A stretch of DNA of 24,698 nucleotides. It comes from DATBED01 sp036276195 (GTDB lineage Bacteria > Patescibacteriota > Saccharimonadia > Saccharimonadales > UBA4665). The stretch spans positions 1-24,698 of the forward strand of contig DATBED010000021.1 of NCBI GenBank assembly GCA_036276195.1, written 5' to 3'. Both the position numbers and the translations under genes were made by a program. Numbering within the stretch: position 1 is the stretch's first letter; each line of letters starts with the position of its first letter. Shown one piece after another: positions 1-6,261 of the stretch. The notes under the pieces were generated by a model. That model did no database searches. It had not been told where the DNA came from and saw only the letters and a program-made list of their open reading frames with translations.

Positions 1-70
1 CATCATAGTAGGCTTAGCTTTCCGGCAATACTGTATAAATTCTTACGCTTCACTGTAGAAAACGGTCTGG

Positions 71-147
71 TGGAGCCGGCGGAGGGATTCGAACCCACGA
101 CCCGCTGTTTACAAAACAGCCGCTCTGACCAACTGAGCTACGCCGGC
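71..147 (-). tRNA. tRNA-Thr (anticodon UGU)
   Basis: This is a complete cloverleaf on the minus strand. The 7-bp acceptor stem is formed by 141-147 and 75-81 (GCCGGCG with CGCCGGC). A D arm with GTAGCTCAG and a T arm with GGTTCGAATCC are present. The anticodon stem GCTGT/ACAGC encloses the loop TTTGTAA, which gives anticodon TGT and so reads ACA (Thr). The 3' CCA is encoded (71-73). It is divergent from a second threonine tRNA 61 bases away and shares a promoter region with it. Confidence 0.96.
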
Positions 148-161
148 ATCAACAGTGATAA

Positions 162-190
162 AGTGTAGCAAAAACAGATAGAATTTGCTA
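162..190 (-). promoter_or_regulatory. promoter of tRNA-Thr(UGU), overlapping the opposite-strand promoter
   Basis: On the minus strand a TAGCAA box (185-190) lies 17 bases from TACACT (162-167), which is preceded by TGC (extended -10). The predicted start near 155 gives a leader of about 8 bases before the tRNA. The -35 is weak against TTGACA, but the spacing is ideal and the same arrangement is mirrored on the other strand. Confidence 0.55.
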
Positions 191-194
191 ATAT
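166..194 (+). promoter_or_regulatory. promoter of tRNA-Thr(GGU), mirror image of the divergent promoter
   Basis: On the plus strand TAGCAA (166-171), a 17-base spacer and TAATAT (189-194) preceded by TGC form an extended -10 promoter. Its predicted start near 201 is about 8 bases before the tRNA. TAGCAAA (166-172) and TTTGCTA (184-190) are a perfect 7-bp inverted repeat, so each strand's -35 box overlaps the other strand's -10 region. Confidence 0.55.
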
Positions 195-208
195 TGTTTA
201 GCGTTCAG

Positions 209-283
209 GCCATCTTAGCTCAGGGGTAGAGCACATCCATGGTAAGGATGGGGTCCGGGGTTCAAATCCCCGAGATGGCTCCA
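209..283 (+). tRNA. tRNA-Thr (anticodon GGU)
   Basis: The acceptor stem pairs 209-215 (GCCATCT) with 273-279 (AGATGGC). The anticodon stem CATCC/GGATG encloses ATGGTAA, giving anticodon GGT, which reads ACC and ACU (Thr). The T arm GGGGTTCAAATCCCC is canonical and CCA is encoded at 281-283. Together with the UGU tRNA on the other strand it covers most threonine codons. Confidence 0.96.
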
Positions 284-304
284 ACAGACACAGTACTTTA
301 ATAA

Positions 305-334
305 TTCAAGAACAGCACTATACTCTGCTATAGT
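305..334 (+). promoter_or_regulatory. extended -10 promoter giving a leaderless mRNA
   Basis: TATAGT (329-334) is preceded by TGC and ends six bases before the ATG at 341, so transcription should start at or within a base or two of the start codon. The -35 (TTCAAG, 305-310) is weak. No Shine-Dalgarno sequence precedes the ATG, which agrees with a leaderless message. Confidence 0.55.
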
Positions 335-340
335 TGAATT

Positions 341-736
341 ATGCTGACAAAAGAGAAAGGTGATATAGCACTAGGCCATGCGGTCAGTCATTATCTGTCT
401 AACGGCTACGAGGTCTGTCTTCCTATAGGTGATAAGCGTCCCTACGACCTAGTTATAGAGAAAGACGGTCTTCTCGAAAGGGTTCAGGTTAAATATGGAG
501 GATTCTATCCAAGTAAGAACAATACATGCCGAGTAGGGCTTCGTGTTACCGGCGGTAATCAATCCTACAACTATGCCAGAGCTTACTCCGATGATGCGTT
601 TGATATATTGTTTGTGTATACTGCTAGAGGTCAAAAGTACGCCTTACCTTGGAGTAAGGTAGTGGTACGTAATGAACTGTTTATTGAACATTCAAAGTAC
701 AGAGAGTATTTGATCGACAGTATCGTGCAGGGTTAG
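341..736 (+). CDS. small PD-(D/E)XK endonuclease-like protein
   Basis: This 131-residue protein resembles the compact PD-(D/E)XK nuclease fold of the I-Ssp6803I homing endonuclease and Holliday-junction-resolvase-like group (PDDEXK_5-type). An N-terminal helix carries KGDIA (residue 7 onward). It is followed by the core motif PYD (residues 34-36), a beta hairpin, and VQVK (48-51), where Gln49 stands in the usual acidic position and Lys51 is the catalytic lysine. The C-terminal half is rich in aromatics and could bind DNA. The gene sits between tRNA genes and is more AT-rich than the ribosomal genes. Its promoter gives a leaderless message. Its last codons and TAG stop lie inside the tRNA-Tyr gene. 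It could be a free-standing homing endonuclease, a DNA-repair nuclease or a resolvase-like protein; the sequence does not decide. The fold assignment is by motif only. Confidence 0.7.
   Translation: MLTKEKGDIALGHAVSHYLSNGYEVCLPIGDKRPYDLVIEKDGLLERVQVKYGGFYPSKNNTCRVGLRVTGGNQSYNYARAYSDDAFDILFVYTARGQKYALPWSKVVVRNELFIEHSKYREYLIDSIVQG
684..712 (+). promoter_or_regulatory. possible internal promoter for tRNA-Tyr
   Basis: Within the end of the endonuclease-like gene, TTGAAC (684-689), a 17-base spacer and TATTTG (707-712) would start transcription near 719. That is about 8 bases before the tRNA, the same leader length as for the two tRNA-Thr genes. The -10 is poor, so readthrough from the upstream gene is the alternative. 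Confidence 0.25.
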
Positions 737-811
737 TGAAGTGGTCAAACACGGGTGACTGTAAATCATCTGGCTTAGCCTTCGGAGGTTCGAATCCTCC
801 ACCCTGCACCA
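727..811 (+). tRNA. tRNA-Tyr (anticodon GUA), overlapping the upstream gene
   Basis: This is a class II tRNA with a long variable arm. The acceptor stem is 727-733 (GCAGGGT) with 801-807 (ACCCTGC), followed by discriminator A808 and encoded CCA 809-811. The anticodon stem GGTGA/TCATC encloses CTGTAAA, giving anticodon GTA. The T arm GGAGGTTCGAATCCTCC is canonical. The first ten bases (727-736) are also the last codons and TAG stop of the endonuclease-like gene on the same strand. Confidence 0.95.
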
Positions 812-869
812 GTTTTGTATCTGTTATTTGAATGATGGCATTCAGTATGTTAAAGCTTTTTGATGCTGA

Positions 870-1442
870 TTATGCAAATTTCTGGACTTCAACATACCGG
901 AAACAGTCTACAGTATGATCATTGACCATGCCTGTCGCTTGCATGTGGGAATAGATGATCGTTGGTCCAACAAACTTGAAGCCGCGCTTCACTAGATCTT
1001 TGCTAAAAGCAAGCGCTTCCGGAGTGTCTACCGGTACTTCATGAAGCGTTTTCCAATTGTTTTGAATGGACTTACCGCCTACGAATCGCCATTGATAGGC
1101 ATTGAATGAGCCAAACTCTTGCTGTATATCTAGAAATCTCCGGGCGTTTGCTACGGCAGCATGTATTTTCAGGCGATTACGGACAATCCCTGGATCCTGC
1201 AGTAACTTCTCAATATGCTTTTCCGAAAACCGTGCAACTTTCTGCGGATCGAAGCCAGCAAAAGCCTTCCTATAGTTGTCACGTTTTTTCAGTATAGTTT
1301 GCCATGACAGCCCTGCCTGGGCACCTTCAAGTATCAGAAACTCAAACAATTCATTATCCGCATGTAGCGGCACGCCCCACTCTTTGTCATGATAGGAAAT
1401 CAAGAGCTCGTCCAGGCCAGCCCAGCTGCACCGAATCGGCAT
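870..1442 (-). CDS. tag: DNA-3-methyladenine glycosylase I
   Basis: Tag removes 3-methyladenine from alkylated DNA in base-excision repair. The 190-residue product matches the family along its whole length. Zinc ligands are Cys5, His18 (YHDKEWG), His176 and Cys180 (NDHTVDC). The catalytic Glu39 lies in LEGAQAGLSW, followed by the helix-hairpin-helix core with LQDPGIVRNR. KRGFKFVGPTIIYSHMQA is also a family hallmark. I chose the ATG at 1442 because it gives MPIRCSW, matching the usual distance to the first cysteine; a GTG at 1454 in the same frame is possible. It follows the tautomerase gene directly and converges on tRNA-Tyr. Confidence 0.95.
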   Translation of the reverse strand: MPIRCSWAGLDELLISYHDKEWGVPLHADNELFEFLILEGAQAGLSWQTILKKRDNYRKAFAGFDPQKVARFSEKHIEKLLQDPGIVRNRLKIHAAVANARRFLDIQQEFGSFNAYQWRFVGGKSIQNNWKTLHEVPVDTPEALAFSKDLVKRGFKFVGPTIIYSHMQATGMVNDHTVDCFRYVEVQKFA

Positions 1443-1453
1443 ACTAGATCTCA

Positions 1454-1885
1454 CTATGCAGATTTTAGTTTGGCGATCTCGTCTCGAGCTGCAGTAACAA
1501 GTTCTTCATTTGTGTGAGCATGCCCCCAAAGGCCCCAACCACCTTCGGCTGCTTCTGTGAGTAGGACCCATGTACGGTCTTTCAGTGAGTCATCTCCGGC
1601 GGCAGCGCACACTAAATCAGTCAGTTCTCTCACTAAGGCTAACTGTTTATCGCGGTCTAGCGCGCCCTTATTGGTGATAACCTGCACTCGTACATAATTA
1701 CTATCGCCGTCAACGTTAGCTAAAGTGTCTCCGGGCAACTCATGCACAAAGCCGGCAGTATTTTTACGAAACATTGGGATGTCTGGCACACCTTCAACTT
1801 TTTTAACTGTGGCCGCCGCGTCGGTTGCTAGCTTCTTCGTGTCTTTGAATGTTCCTGCTTTCGCGTAGATGTCTATCATTGGCAT
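1454..1885 (-). CDS. tautomerase-family protein
   Basis: The 143-residue product starts MPMIDIYAKAG. Pro2 would become the N-terminal catalytic base once Met is removed, as in the 4-oxalocrotonate tautomerase/MIF superfamily. The beta-alpha-beta opening and a later strand-helix unit (YVRVQVITNKG, then DRDKQLALVRELTDLV) fit a fused two-unit member, since 4-OT itself is only about 62 residues. The ATG at 1885 is chosen over an upstream in-frame start at 2044. The latter would overlap the neighbouring gene by about 120 bases, and the 1885 start has an AGAGGA ribosome-binding site 9 bases upstream. The stop abuts tag, suggesting co-transcription. The substrate is unknown. Confidence 0.75.
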   Translation of the reverse strand: MPMIDIYAKAGTFKDTKKLATDAAATVKKVEGVPDIPMFRKNTAGFVHELPGDTLANVDGDSNYVRVQVITNKGALDRDKQLALVRELTDLVCAAAGDDSLKDRTWVLLTEAAEGGWGLWGHAHTNEELVTAARDEIAKLKSA

Positions 1886-1925
1886 AATTGCATGTCCTCT
1901 CTTAATATTACTGAATTGAATTCTG

Positions 1926-2717
1926 TTAACTGAGTGGTGGTGGGAAGGGGCTTGGAGTTTGGCAGCCGGCTGCACCAAATTGTTGCCAGCCATACTGAAT
2001 AGAGCCGCCGATATTTGAAACGCTTCGCGATGTCGGGTTGACAACCGTCGCCGTTATGGTTACCGGTACCCCATAACCGCCGTTGGAGTCGGGAATAGAC
2101 GCCCAGGTGCCATTGGCGACTCCGTCGATAAACATGCACTGGCGGTAGTCATAGCGCTTCGTAGTAGTATTAAACACCGACGAAAAGCTAAAGGTATGCG
2201 AACCGCCCGCCCACGAAAACGTCTCAGAGACTTGTAAATTTGGCGACGGCGCGGTGATATCGGTGTAAGCAGCATGAATAACGCTGTGCTGGCTGACGTT
2301 AGGGTCGCTACCTGAGGTGGATTCGTAGCTACAATCTTTCATGCCGGCTGATGCTCCTGCCGCCAAGCCGCCGCCCGAGCTTACGTACTCAAACCAGTCG
2401 TCGGTGTCCCACATGCAGGTGGTCGGGTTCGTCACCCAGGGGTTTTGCGATGTATAACTAGTGCTAACACAGTCGCCACACCACGTCAACCAATCCACCG
2501 GCTGCGCTATATGCTTGCCGCTATTCGAAATTCCGTCTTGAAACGTTAGGGGGCTTTTAATAGGCGGAGCGGCGTGCGACAAGAGGATAGTAATCACGCC
2601 GGCTATTGCAAAGGCTAGAACAAAAGTTAGCCTAAATAGATTGTTTTGTTTGTACCATCTGTTTTGTTTGGATTTCGCGCGAGATTTAGTTTTTGTAGAT
2701 TTTTTTGCCATATTCAT
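1926..2717 (-). CDS. exported or membrane-anchored protein with six cysteines, function unknown
   Basis: The 263-residue product begins with a strongly basic segment (about residues 4-24, many Lys and Arg). One hydrophobic helix follows (about 28-48) and ends in SHAAPP, which could be a signal-peptidase site or an anchor. The remainder is rich in Ser, Thr, Gly, Trp and Tyr and poor in Lys, as expected outside the membrane. Six cysteines (residues 80, 83, 101, 129, 194 and 252) include a WCGDC pair, so disulfides are plausible. The C-terminus is proline-rich (PSPFPPPLS). I recognise no catalytic motif. It may be a surface protein or a secreted lectin- or fibre-like factor, but that is speculation. 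A second in-frame ATG at 2711 could be the real start; neither has a clear Shine-Dalgarno. It has its own promoter. Confidence 0.75.
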   Translation of the reverse strand: MNMAKKSTKTKSRAKSKQNRWYKQNNLFRLTFVLAFAIAGVITILLSHAAPPIKSPLTFQDGISNSGKHIAQPVDWLTWCGDCVSTSYTSQNPWVTNPTTCMWDTDDWFEYVSSGGGLAAGASAGMKDCSYESTSGSDPNVSQHSVIHAAYTDITAPSPNLQVSETFSWAGGSHTFSFSSVFNTTTKRYDYRQCMFIDGVANGTWASIPDSNGGYGVPVTITATVVNPTSRSVSNIGGSIQYGWQQFGAAGCQTPSPFPPPLS

Positions 2718-2750
2718 GAACTTTATTTATATTAATAGTTCTTATGCCTA

Positions 2751-2778
2751 ATTTTAGGGAAAATAATAGCCATGTCAA
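2751..2778 (-). promoter_or_regulatory. sigma70-type promoter for the exported protein gene
   Basis: On the minus strand TTGACA (773-778 of the 2700s, i.e. 2773-2778), a 16-base spacer and TAAAAT (2751-2756) match the consensus 6/6 and 5/6. It lies in the only gap between the TPR gene and the exported-protein gene and gives a leader of about 28 bases. Confidence 0.65.
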
Positions 2779-2818
2779 CAAAATTATTGTAAAACCTGCG
2801 TCGACCTGGAGGCAGAAG

Positions 2819-3472
2819 TTAGACGACGACGCGGCGGGGGCGAAGCATGCGTTTAGCGCGAGAGGTTGGAGCTTTGAGCTTTTTAAGCCGGTCGGCCACC
2901 AAGTCGGCTTCGGCTGCCATACCATGGTTTTTGTAGGCCTTATAAAGCAAGCTGAAGGTCTCGCGGTTAGGCTCTAGTTCGGAGGCCTTTTCGAGCTCTT
3001 GGAACATCAACTTGTCGTTGCCCAGCTTCTCTTGTACCTTGGCGTAAGCCACGTGGCGGGCAGCCAAGTTATCTTCTAGCTTAAGCGCCTGTTCGAAAGC
3101 CACCGCGGCTTTCTCGTAATTTTCAGTCTCATAATAAATTAGGCCAAGGTTGTGCAGGCTGGAGGGTGTCGCCTCAATAGAGGAGGCAATCTCGAAACAG
3201 TCGATGGCGTCACGGTATTCCTTTTGCTTAGCATAAAGAATACCCAAGCGATTGTAGGCAGCAGCGTTCTTTTCATCGATTTTCAAGATAGTCAGCAGGG
3301 CTTTTTCGGCCCGCAGAAAACGGTTTTCGCGCATGCCCTGGTGCGCGATGTCCCACAATTTACCCAGCCGATCCCCTACCTTGCGCGAAACGTTAGCGTA
3401 TTCATCCTCATGAATGTGCAGATTACGGTAGGCAAGGCCAGCGAAGCCAGCAACAATAAGCAGCTCGTACAT
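2819..3472 (-). CDS. TPR-repeat protein
   Basis: The 217-residue product opens with a short hydrophobic stretch (YELLIVAGFAGLAY, about residues 2-15) that may be a membrane anchor. It then carries at least three to four tetratricopeptide repeats between about residues 50 and 185. These are recognisable by the pattern of small residues and tyrosines in AAAYNRLGILYAKQKEYRDA, SSLHNLGLIYYETENYEKA and following units. The C-terminal tail is basic. TPR proteins mount protein-protein contacts; no partner can be read from the sequence. Its promoter lies about 10 bases upstream of the ATG, so the message is nearly leaderless. Confidence 0.8.
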   Translation of the reverse strand: MYELLIVAGFAGLAYRNLHIHEDEYANVSRKVGDRLGKLWDIAHQGMRENRFLRAEKALLTILKIDEKNAAAYNRLGILYAKQKEYRDAIDCFEIASSIEATPSSLHNLGLIYYETENYEKAAVAFEQALKLEDNLAARHVAYAKVQEKLGNDKLMFQELEKASELEPNRETFSLLYKAYKNHGMAAEADLVADRLKKLKAPTSRAKRMLRPRRVVV

Positions 3473-3482
3473 CTAGTTGTTT

Positions 3483-3491
3483 ATTATACCA
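3483..3491 (-). promoter_or_regulatory. extended -10 promoter of the TPR gene
   Basis: A perfect TATAAT (3483-3488) preceded by TGG forms an extended -10. The ATG of the TPR gene is 10 bases further, leaving a predicted 5' leader of only 3-4 bases and no room for a Shine-Dalgarno sequence. I see no good -35 box. Confidence 0.5.
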
Positions 3492-3495
3492 CCCC

Positions 3496-4347
3496 TCAAA
3501 AGCTTAAGCAGAGATTGGTTAGGGCAAGTTTGGGCTGAGCATTACTGGCGAGGTCTGTGGAGGCTTGAAAGCCGGCTTTAAGGATGGCTTGCCAACGCCG
3601 GGCCGATTGGTCCCCCGCCTTCTGCAGGCTGACATGGGCCATTTGCTGCAGAATGAAAATGGTGTCGCTAGCTAGCTCCGGCTGCTTAGACAGTTCGTCG
3701 ACCATAATCAGGCGCTCATAAGTTGAGCTGGCTAACAGGCGCCTGGCCTGGTCGGTCGCTTTAAGTAAGGGGTGGTCGGCGTCTTCTAGGAGTGCTTGCA
3801 TCAACCCTAGCAGGCCGCCGCTAATAGCGTAGACTTGATTGATTTTAGTTTCGCTAAAACCCCGCTCTTTAAAGAACTCGGTCAAGGCTGTTTGGTCTGG
3901 GCTTTTGACATTTATGATCTGGGTGCGTGATCTAATAGTCGGCTGCAAGGCTTGCTCATAGTTGGAATTCAAGATCATTAATGTACCGCTTGGCGGCTCT
4001 TCCAACGTTTTTAAGAGGGCGTTTTGGGCCTCTAACGTCAGTTTATGGGCTTCCTCAATAATAACTACTCGCTGATAAGCAGCCGTTCGCGGCACTTTTA
4101 GGCTGAAAAAATGCTCCAGCTGGCGAATCGGCTCAATACCAATCGACTTGCCATTATCGGGCTCGATAATTAGCTTGTATGGGTAATCATTAAGGCTGCT
4201 GACTTCTAAGATAAGTTCGGCTAAGCCTCTAGACAAGCTACCTTTACCGCTGCCACGGGAGCCAACCAGCATTAGGGCGTGGCTGGGGGATTTTATGAAA
4301 TTTTCGACCTGGCCCTCGGTTATCGGCTGTAAGAGTAAACCTTTCAT
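3496..4347 (-). CDS. holB: DNA polymerase III delta'-type clamp-loader subunit
   Basis: The 283-residue protein is an AAA+ clamp-loader subunit. The P-loop region is GSRGSGKGS (about residues 29-37); Gly replaces the usual Thr/Ser after the lysine. The Walker B-like VVIIEEAHKLT and the sensor segment NALLKTLEEPP...LMILNSN follow. TIRSRTQ takes the place of the usual SRC motif. The four-cysteine zinc module typical of DnaX and delta' proteins is absent. These departures suggest an ATPase-weak or inactive subunit, which is normal for delta'. It overlaps the end of the pseudouridine synthase gene by four bases (ATGA), so translation is probably coupled. A diverged DnaX-related protein is the alternative. 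Confidence 0.82.
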   Translation of the reverse strand: MKGLLLQPITEGQVENFIKSPSHALMLVGSRGSGKGSLSRGLAELILEVSSLNDYPYKLIIEPDNGKSIGIEPIRQLEHFFSLKVPRTAAYQRVVIIEEAHKLTLEAQNALLKTLEEPPSGTLMILNSNYEQALQPTIRSRTQIINVKSPDQTALTEFFKERGFSETKINQVYAISGGLLGLMQALLEDADHPLLKATDQARRLLASSTYERLIMVDELSKQPELASDTIFILQQMAHVSLQKAGDQSARRWQAILKAGFQASTDLASNAQPKLALTNLCLSF

Positions 4348-5192
4348 GCCACCACCTCATGGAATTCGGCCGGCTCCGGCGACTCAAAGGTTTGGCGCTG
4401 TTTATTGGGCAGTGTAATTTCCAAGCTGGAGGCGTGCAGGTAGAGCCGATCGGCCGGCTGGCCACCATATAGATTGTCGCCCAAAATCGGATGCCCCAGG
4501 TGGCTTAAGTGCACCCGCAGCTGGTGGGTGCGGCCGCTGGTTGGCCTAAGCTCCAAGAGGCTAAATTTAGCGTTAGACTTCAGCACTTTGTAAGCTGTGA
4601 CCGCCGGTTTGCCATTGCTACCAACCCGAAAAGTCTGCGGCTTTTTAGGATTACGCTCAATTGGCATGTCGATGATGGCCTCTGCTTGCTTCAGCTGACC
4701 CCTGACGACCGCCAAGTACATTTTTTTAACCTTGCGCTGCGAGAATTGCTTTTGCAGCCAGCCCAGAGCCTCGGGCGTTTTAGCGCCAATCATCACTCCG
4801 GAAGTGCCGCGGTCGAGGCGATGCACTATGCCAGCCCGTTCACCAGTCAGCCCATCCACCCGGCTGCCCAGCCAACTGGCTACCGTCGCTTCCGGGTTAA
4901 AAGCACCCTTGCTGTGGCTCAACAGTCCTGACGGTTTGTCGATCACTACACATGACTTATCTTCATAAATAATCGGCAGCTCAATATCTTCAATCGAGGT
5001 TTGCTCGTTTTCATCATATTGGATCTCTATCTGGTCGTTAGCCCTTAAACGATAACCGCTTTTGAGCTGTGGTTGGCCATTGACCAGCACCCTGCTCTGG
5101 TCAATCAACTTGTCGGCAAAGGCCCGACTCAAAGATGGCAACTGCCGTACAACGTACTGGTCTAATCTATCGGGTTTAGCTTCAGTGCTCAT
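4344..5192 (-). CDS. RluA-family pseudouridine synthase
   Basis: The enzyme converts specific uridines in rRNA (RluC/RluD type) or tRNA to pseudouridine. The 282-residue product has an N-terminal S4 RNA-binding domain (about 8-70; LSRAFADKLIDQSRVLVNG). The RluA catalytic domain follows, with the signature GIVHRLDRGTSGVM, in which Asp127 is the nucleophile. Later family motifs include RKVKKMYLAVVRG, LRPTSGRTHQLRVHLSHLGHPILGD and LYLHA. Length and domain order match RluD-like enzymes, but the exact target cannot be decided, so no symbol is given. Its ATG follows the trpS stop directly (TAGATG), so it belongs to the trpS operon. Confidence 0.93.
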   Translation of the reverse strand: MSTEAKPDRLDQYVVRQLPSLSRAFADKLIDQSRVLVNGQPQLKSGYRLRANDQIEIQYDENEQTSIEDIELPIIYEDKSCVVIDKPSGLLSHSKGAFNPEATVASWLGSRVDGLTGERAGIVHRLDRGTSGVMIGAKTPEALGWLQKQFSQRKVKKMYLAVVRGQLKQAEAIIDMPIERNPKKPQTFRVGSNGKPAVTAYKVLKSNAKFSLLELRPTSGRTHQLRVHLSHLGHPILGDNLYGGQPADRLYLHASSLEITLPNKQRQTFESPEPAEFHEVVA

Positions 5193-6209
5193 CTATGGTC
5201 GCAGGCCCACAGCTTTTTGGACTTTAAGCAGCGTAGTATTGGCGGTTTGGTTCATCTGGGCTTCGCTAGACTCCAATTTGCCCAAAATGGCGGATTCGTC
5301 AACATTGGCTAGCTGTACCTGGAAATCGCGCAGAAAATTAGCCACTTTTTCAGCCACCAACGTCTTAAGTGGCCCGTACTGGTTCTGGCCGATAAACTCG
5401 CTGGGATTGCCGCCTAACAGCCTCAAAATGTCGAGCAGGTTACTGACGCCCGGCCTCGTGGCGTAGTCATACTGAACTTCGTTCAAGCTGTCGGTTTCGG
5501 CCGACATGACCTTCTGGCGCGCCGTTTCGGGATCGTCCGTCAAAAAGATGACGCCCTTACCGCTGGCGTCGCTCTTACTCATCTTTTTGGAGGGATCCTG
5601 CAGGTCGCGGATCCGCAGGCCCTGATCTTTGCCGAAAAACTCGTGCTGCTCGGGTACCGGCTTGGGCACCACGAATAGCTCGCCGAACTGCCTGTTCATC
5701 CGCTCGGCAATATCACGGCCAAACTCCAAATGTTGAGTTTGATCATCACCCACTGGCACATAGCTGGCTCCATATAAAAGGTAGTCACAGGCCATTAGTA
5801 CCGGGTAATTAAACAGCCCTACGCTAATACGCTCCTCATTCAAAGTGGCGGATTTGTCTTTAAATTGGGTCATACGCTGCATTTCACCCATGCCGGTAAA
5901 GCAATCCAAAATCCAGGTCAGTTCACTGTGAGCTGGTACATAGCTTTGACGAAAAATTCTGATGTCGTCATGGTCGAGTGGTAAACCCGCGGCCACATAT
6001 GTCTTTAAATTCTCCCAGATTTGTGCCTGGAGCTTGTCGTGGTCTATTGGTGTAGTGAAGCTATGTAAGTCGGCCAGCATAAGATTGATCTGGTACTCGC
6101 CGGCCTTGGCTTTGGCCATATCGACCAAAGGCAACAAGGCGCCCAGGTAATTGCCCAAGTGCAGGTCATTATTGGCCCTCAGGCCGGTTAAGATTACAGG
6201 TTTGCTCAT
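5193..6209 (-). CDS. trpS: tryptophanyl-tRNA synthetase
   Basis: TrpS charges tRNA-Trp with tryptophan. The 338-residue protein is a class Ic synthetase of normal length. The HIGH-type motif is HLGN (17-20), the mobile loop with VGDDQTQHLEFGRDIA is at about 153-168, and KMSKS is at 209-213 within KKMSKSDASGKG. A ribosome-binding site (AAGGAA) precedes the ATG. It is the second gene after a predicted tryptophan-responsive attenuator and the 85-residue unknown gene. A lone TATAAT at 6261-6266, overlapping the stop of that gene, might give some unregulated expression, but it lacks a matched -35. Pseudouridine synthase and delta' genes follow in the same operon. Confidence 0.97.
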   Translation of the reverse strand: MSKPVILTGLRANNDLHLGNYLGALLPLVDMAKAKAGEYQINLMLADLHSFTTPIDHDKLQAQIWENLKTYVAAGLPLDHDDIRIFRQSYVPAHSELTWILDCFTGMGEMQRMTQFKDKSATLNEERISVGLFNYPVLMACDYLLYGASYVPVGDDQTQHLEFGRDIAERMNRQFGELFVVPKPVPEQHEFFGKDQGLRIRDLQDPSKKMSKSDASGKGVIFLTDDPETARQKVMSAETDSLNEVQYDYATRPGVSNLLDILRLLGGNPSEFIGQNQYGPLKTLVAEKVANFLRDFQVQLANVDESAILGKLESSEAQMNQTANTTLLKVQKAVGLRP

Positions 6210-6261
6210 CTTATTCCTTAAAGTATATTAAACATTCATTAGAATGGCGAATAGCTCTCTA

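Noticed and set aside
829..844. TGAATG-ATGG-CATTCA inverted repeat between tRNA-Tyr and tag, as a bidirectional terminator
   Set aside because: The stem is only 6 bp and AT-rich, and no T-run follows directly on either strand.
1886..2044. N-terminal extension of the tautomerase-family protein
   Set aside because: It would overlap the exported-protein gene by about 120 bases, lacks a ribosome-binding site, and removes the catalytic N-terminal proline.
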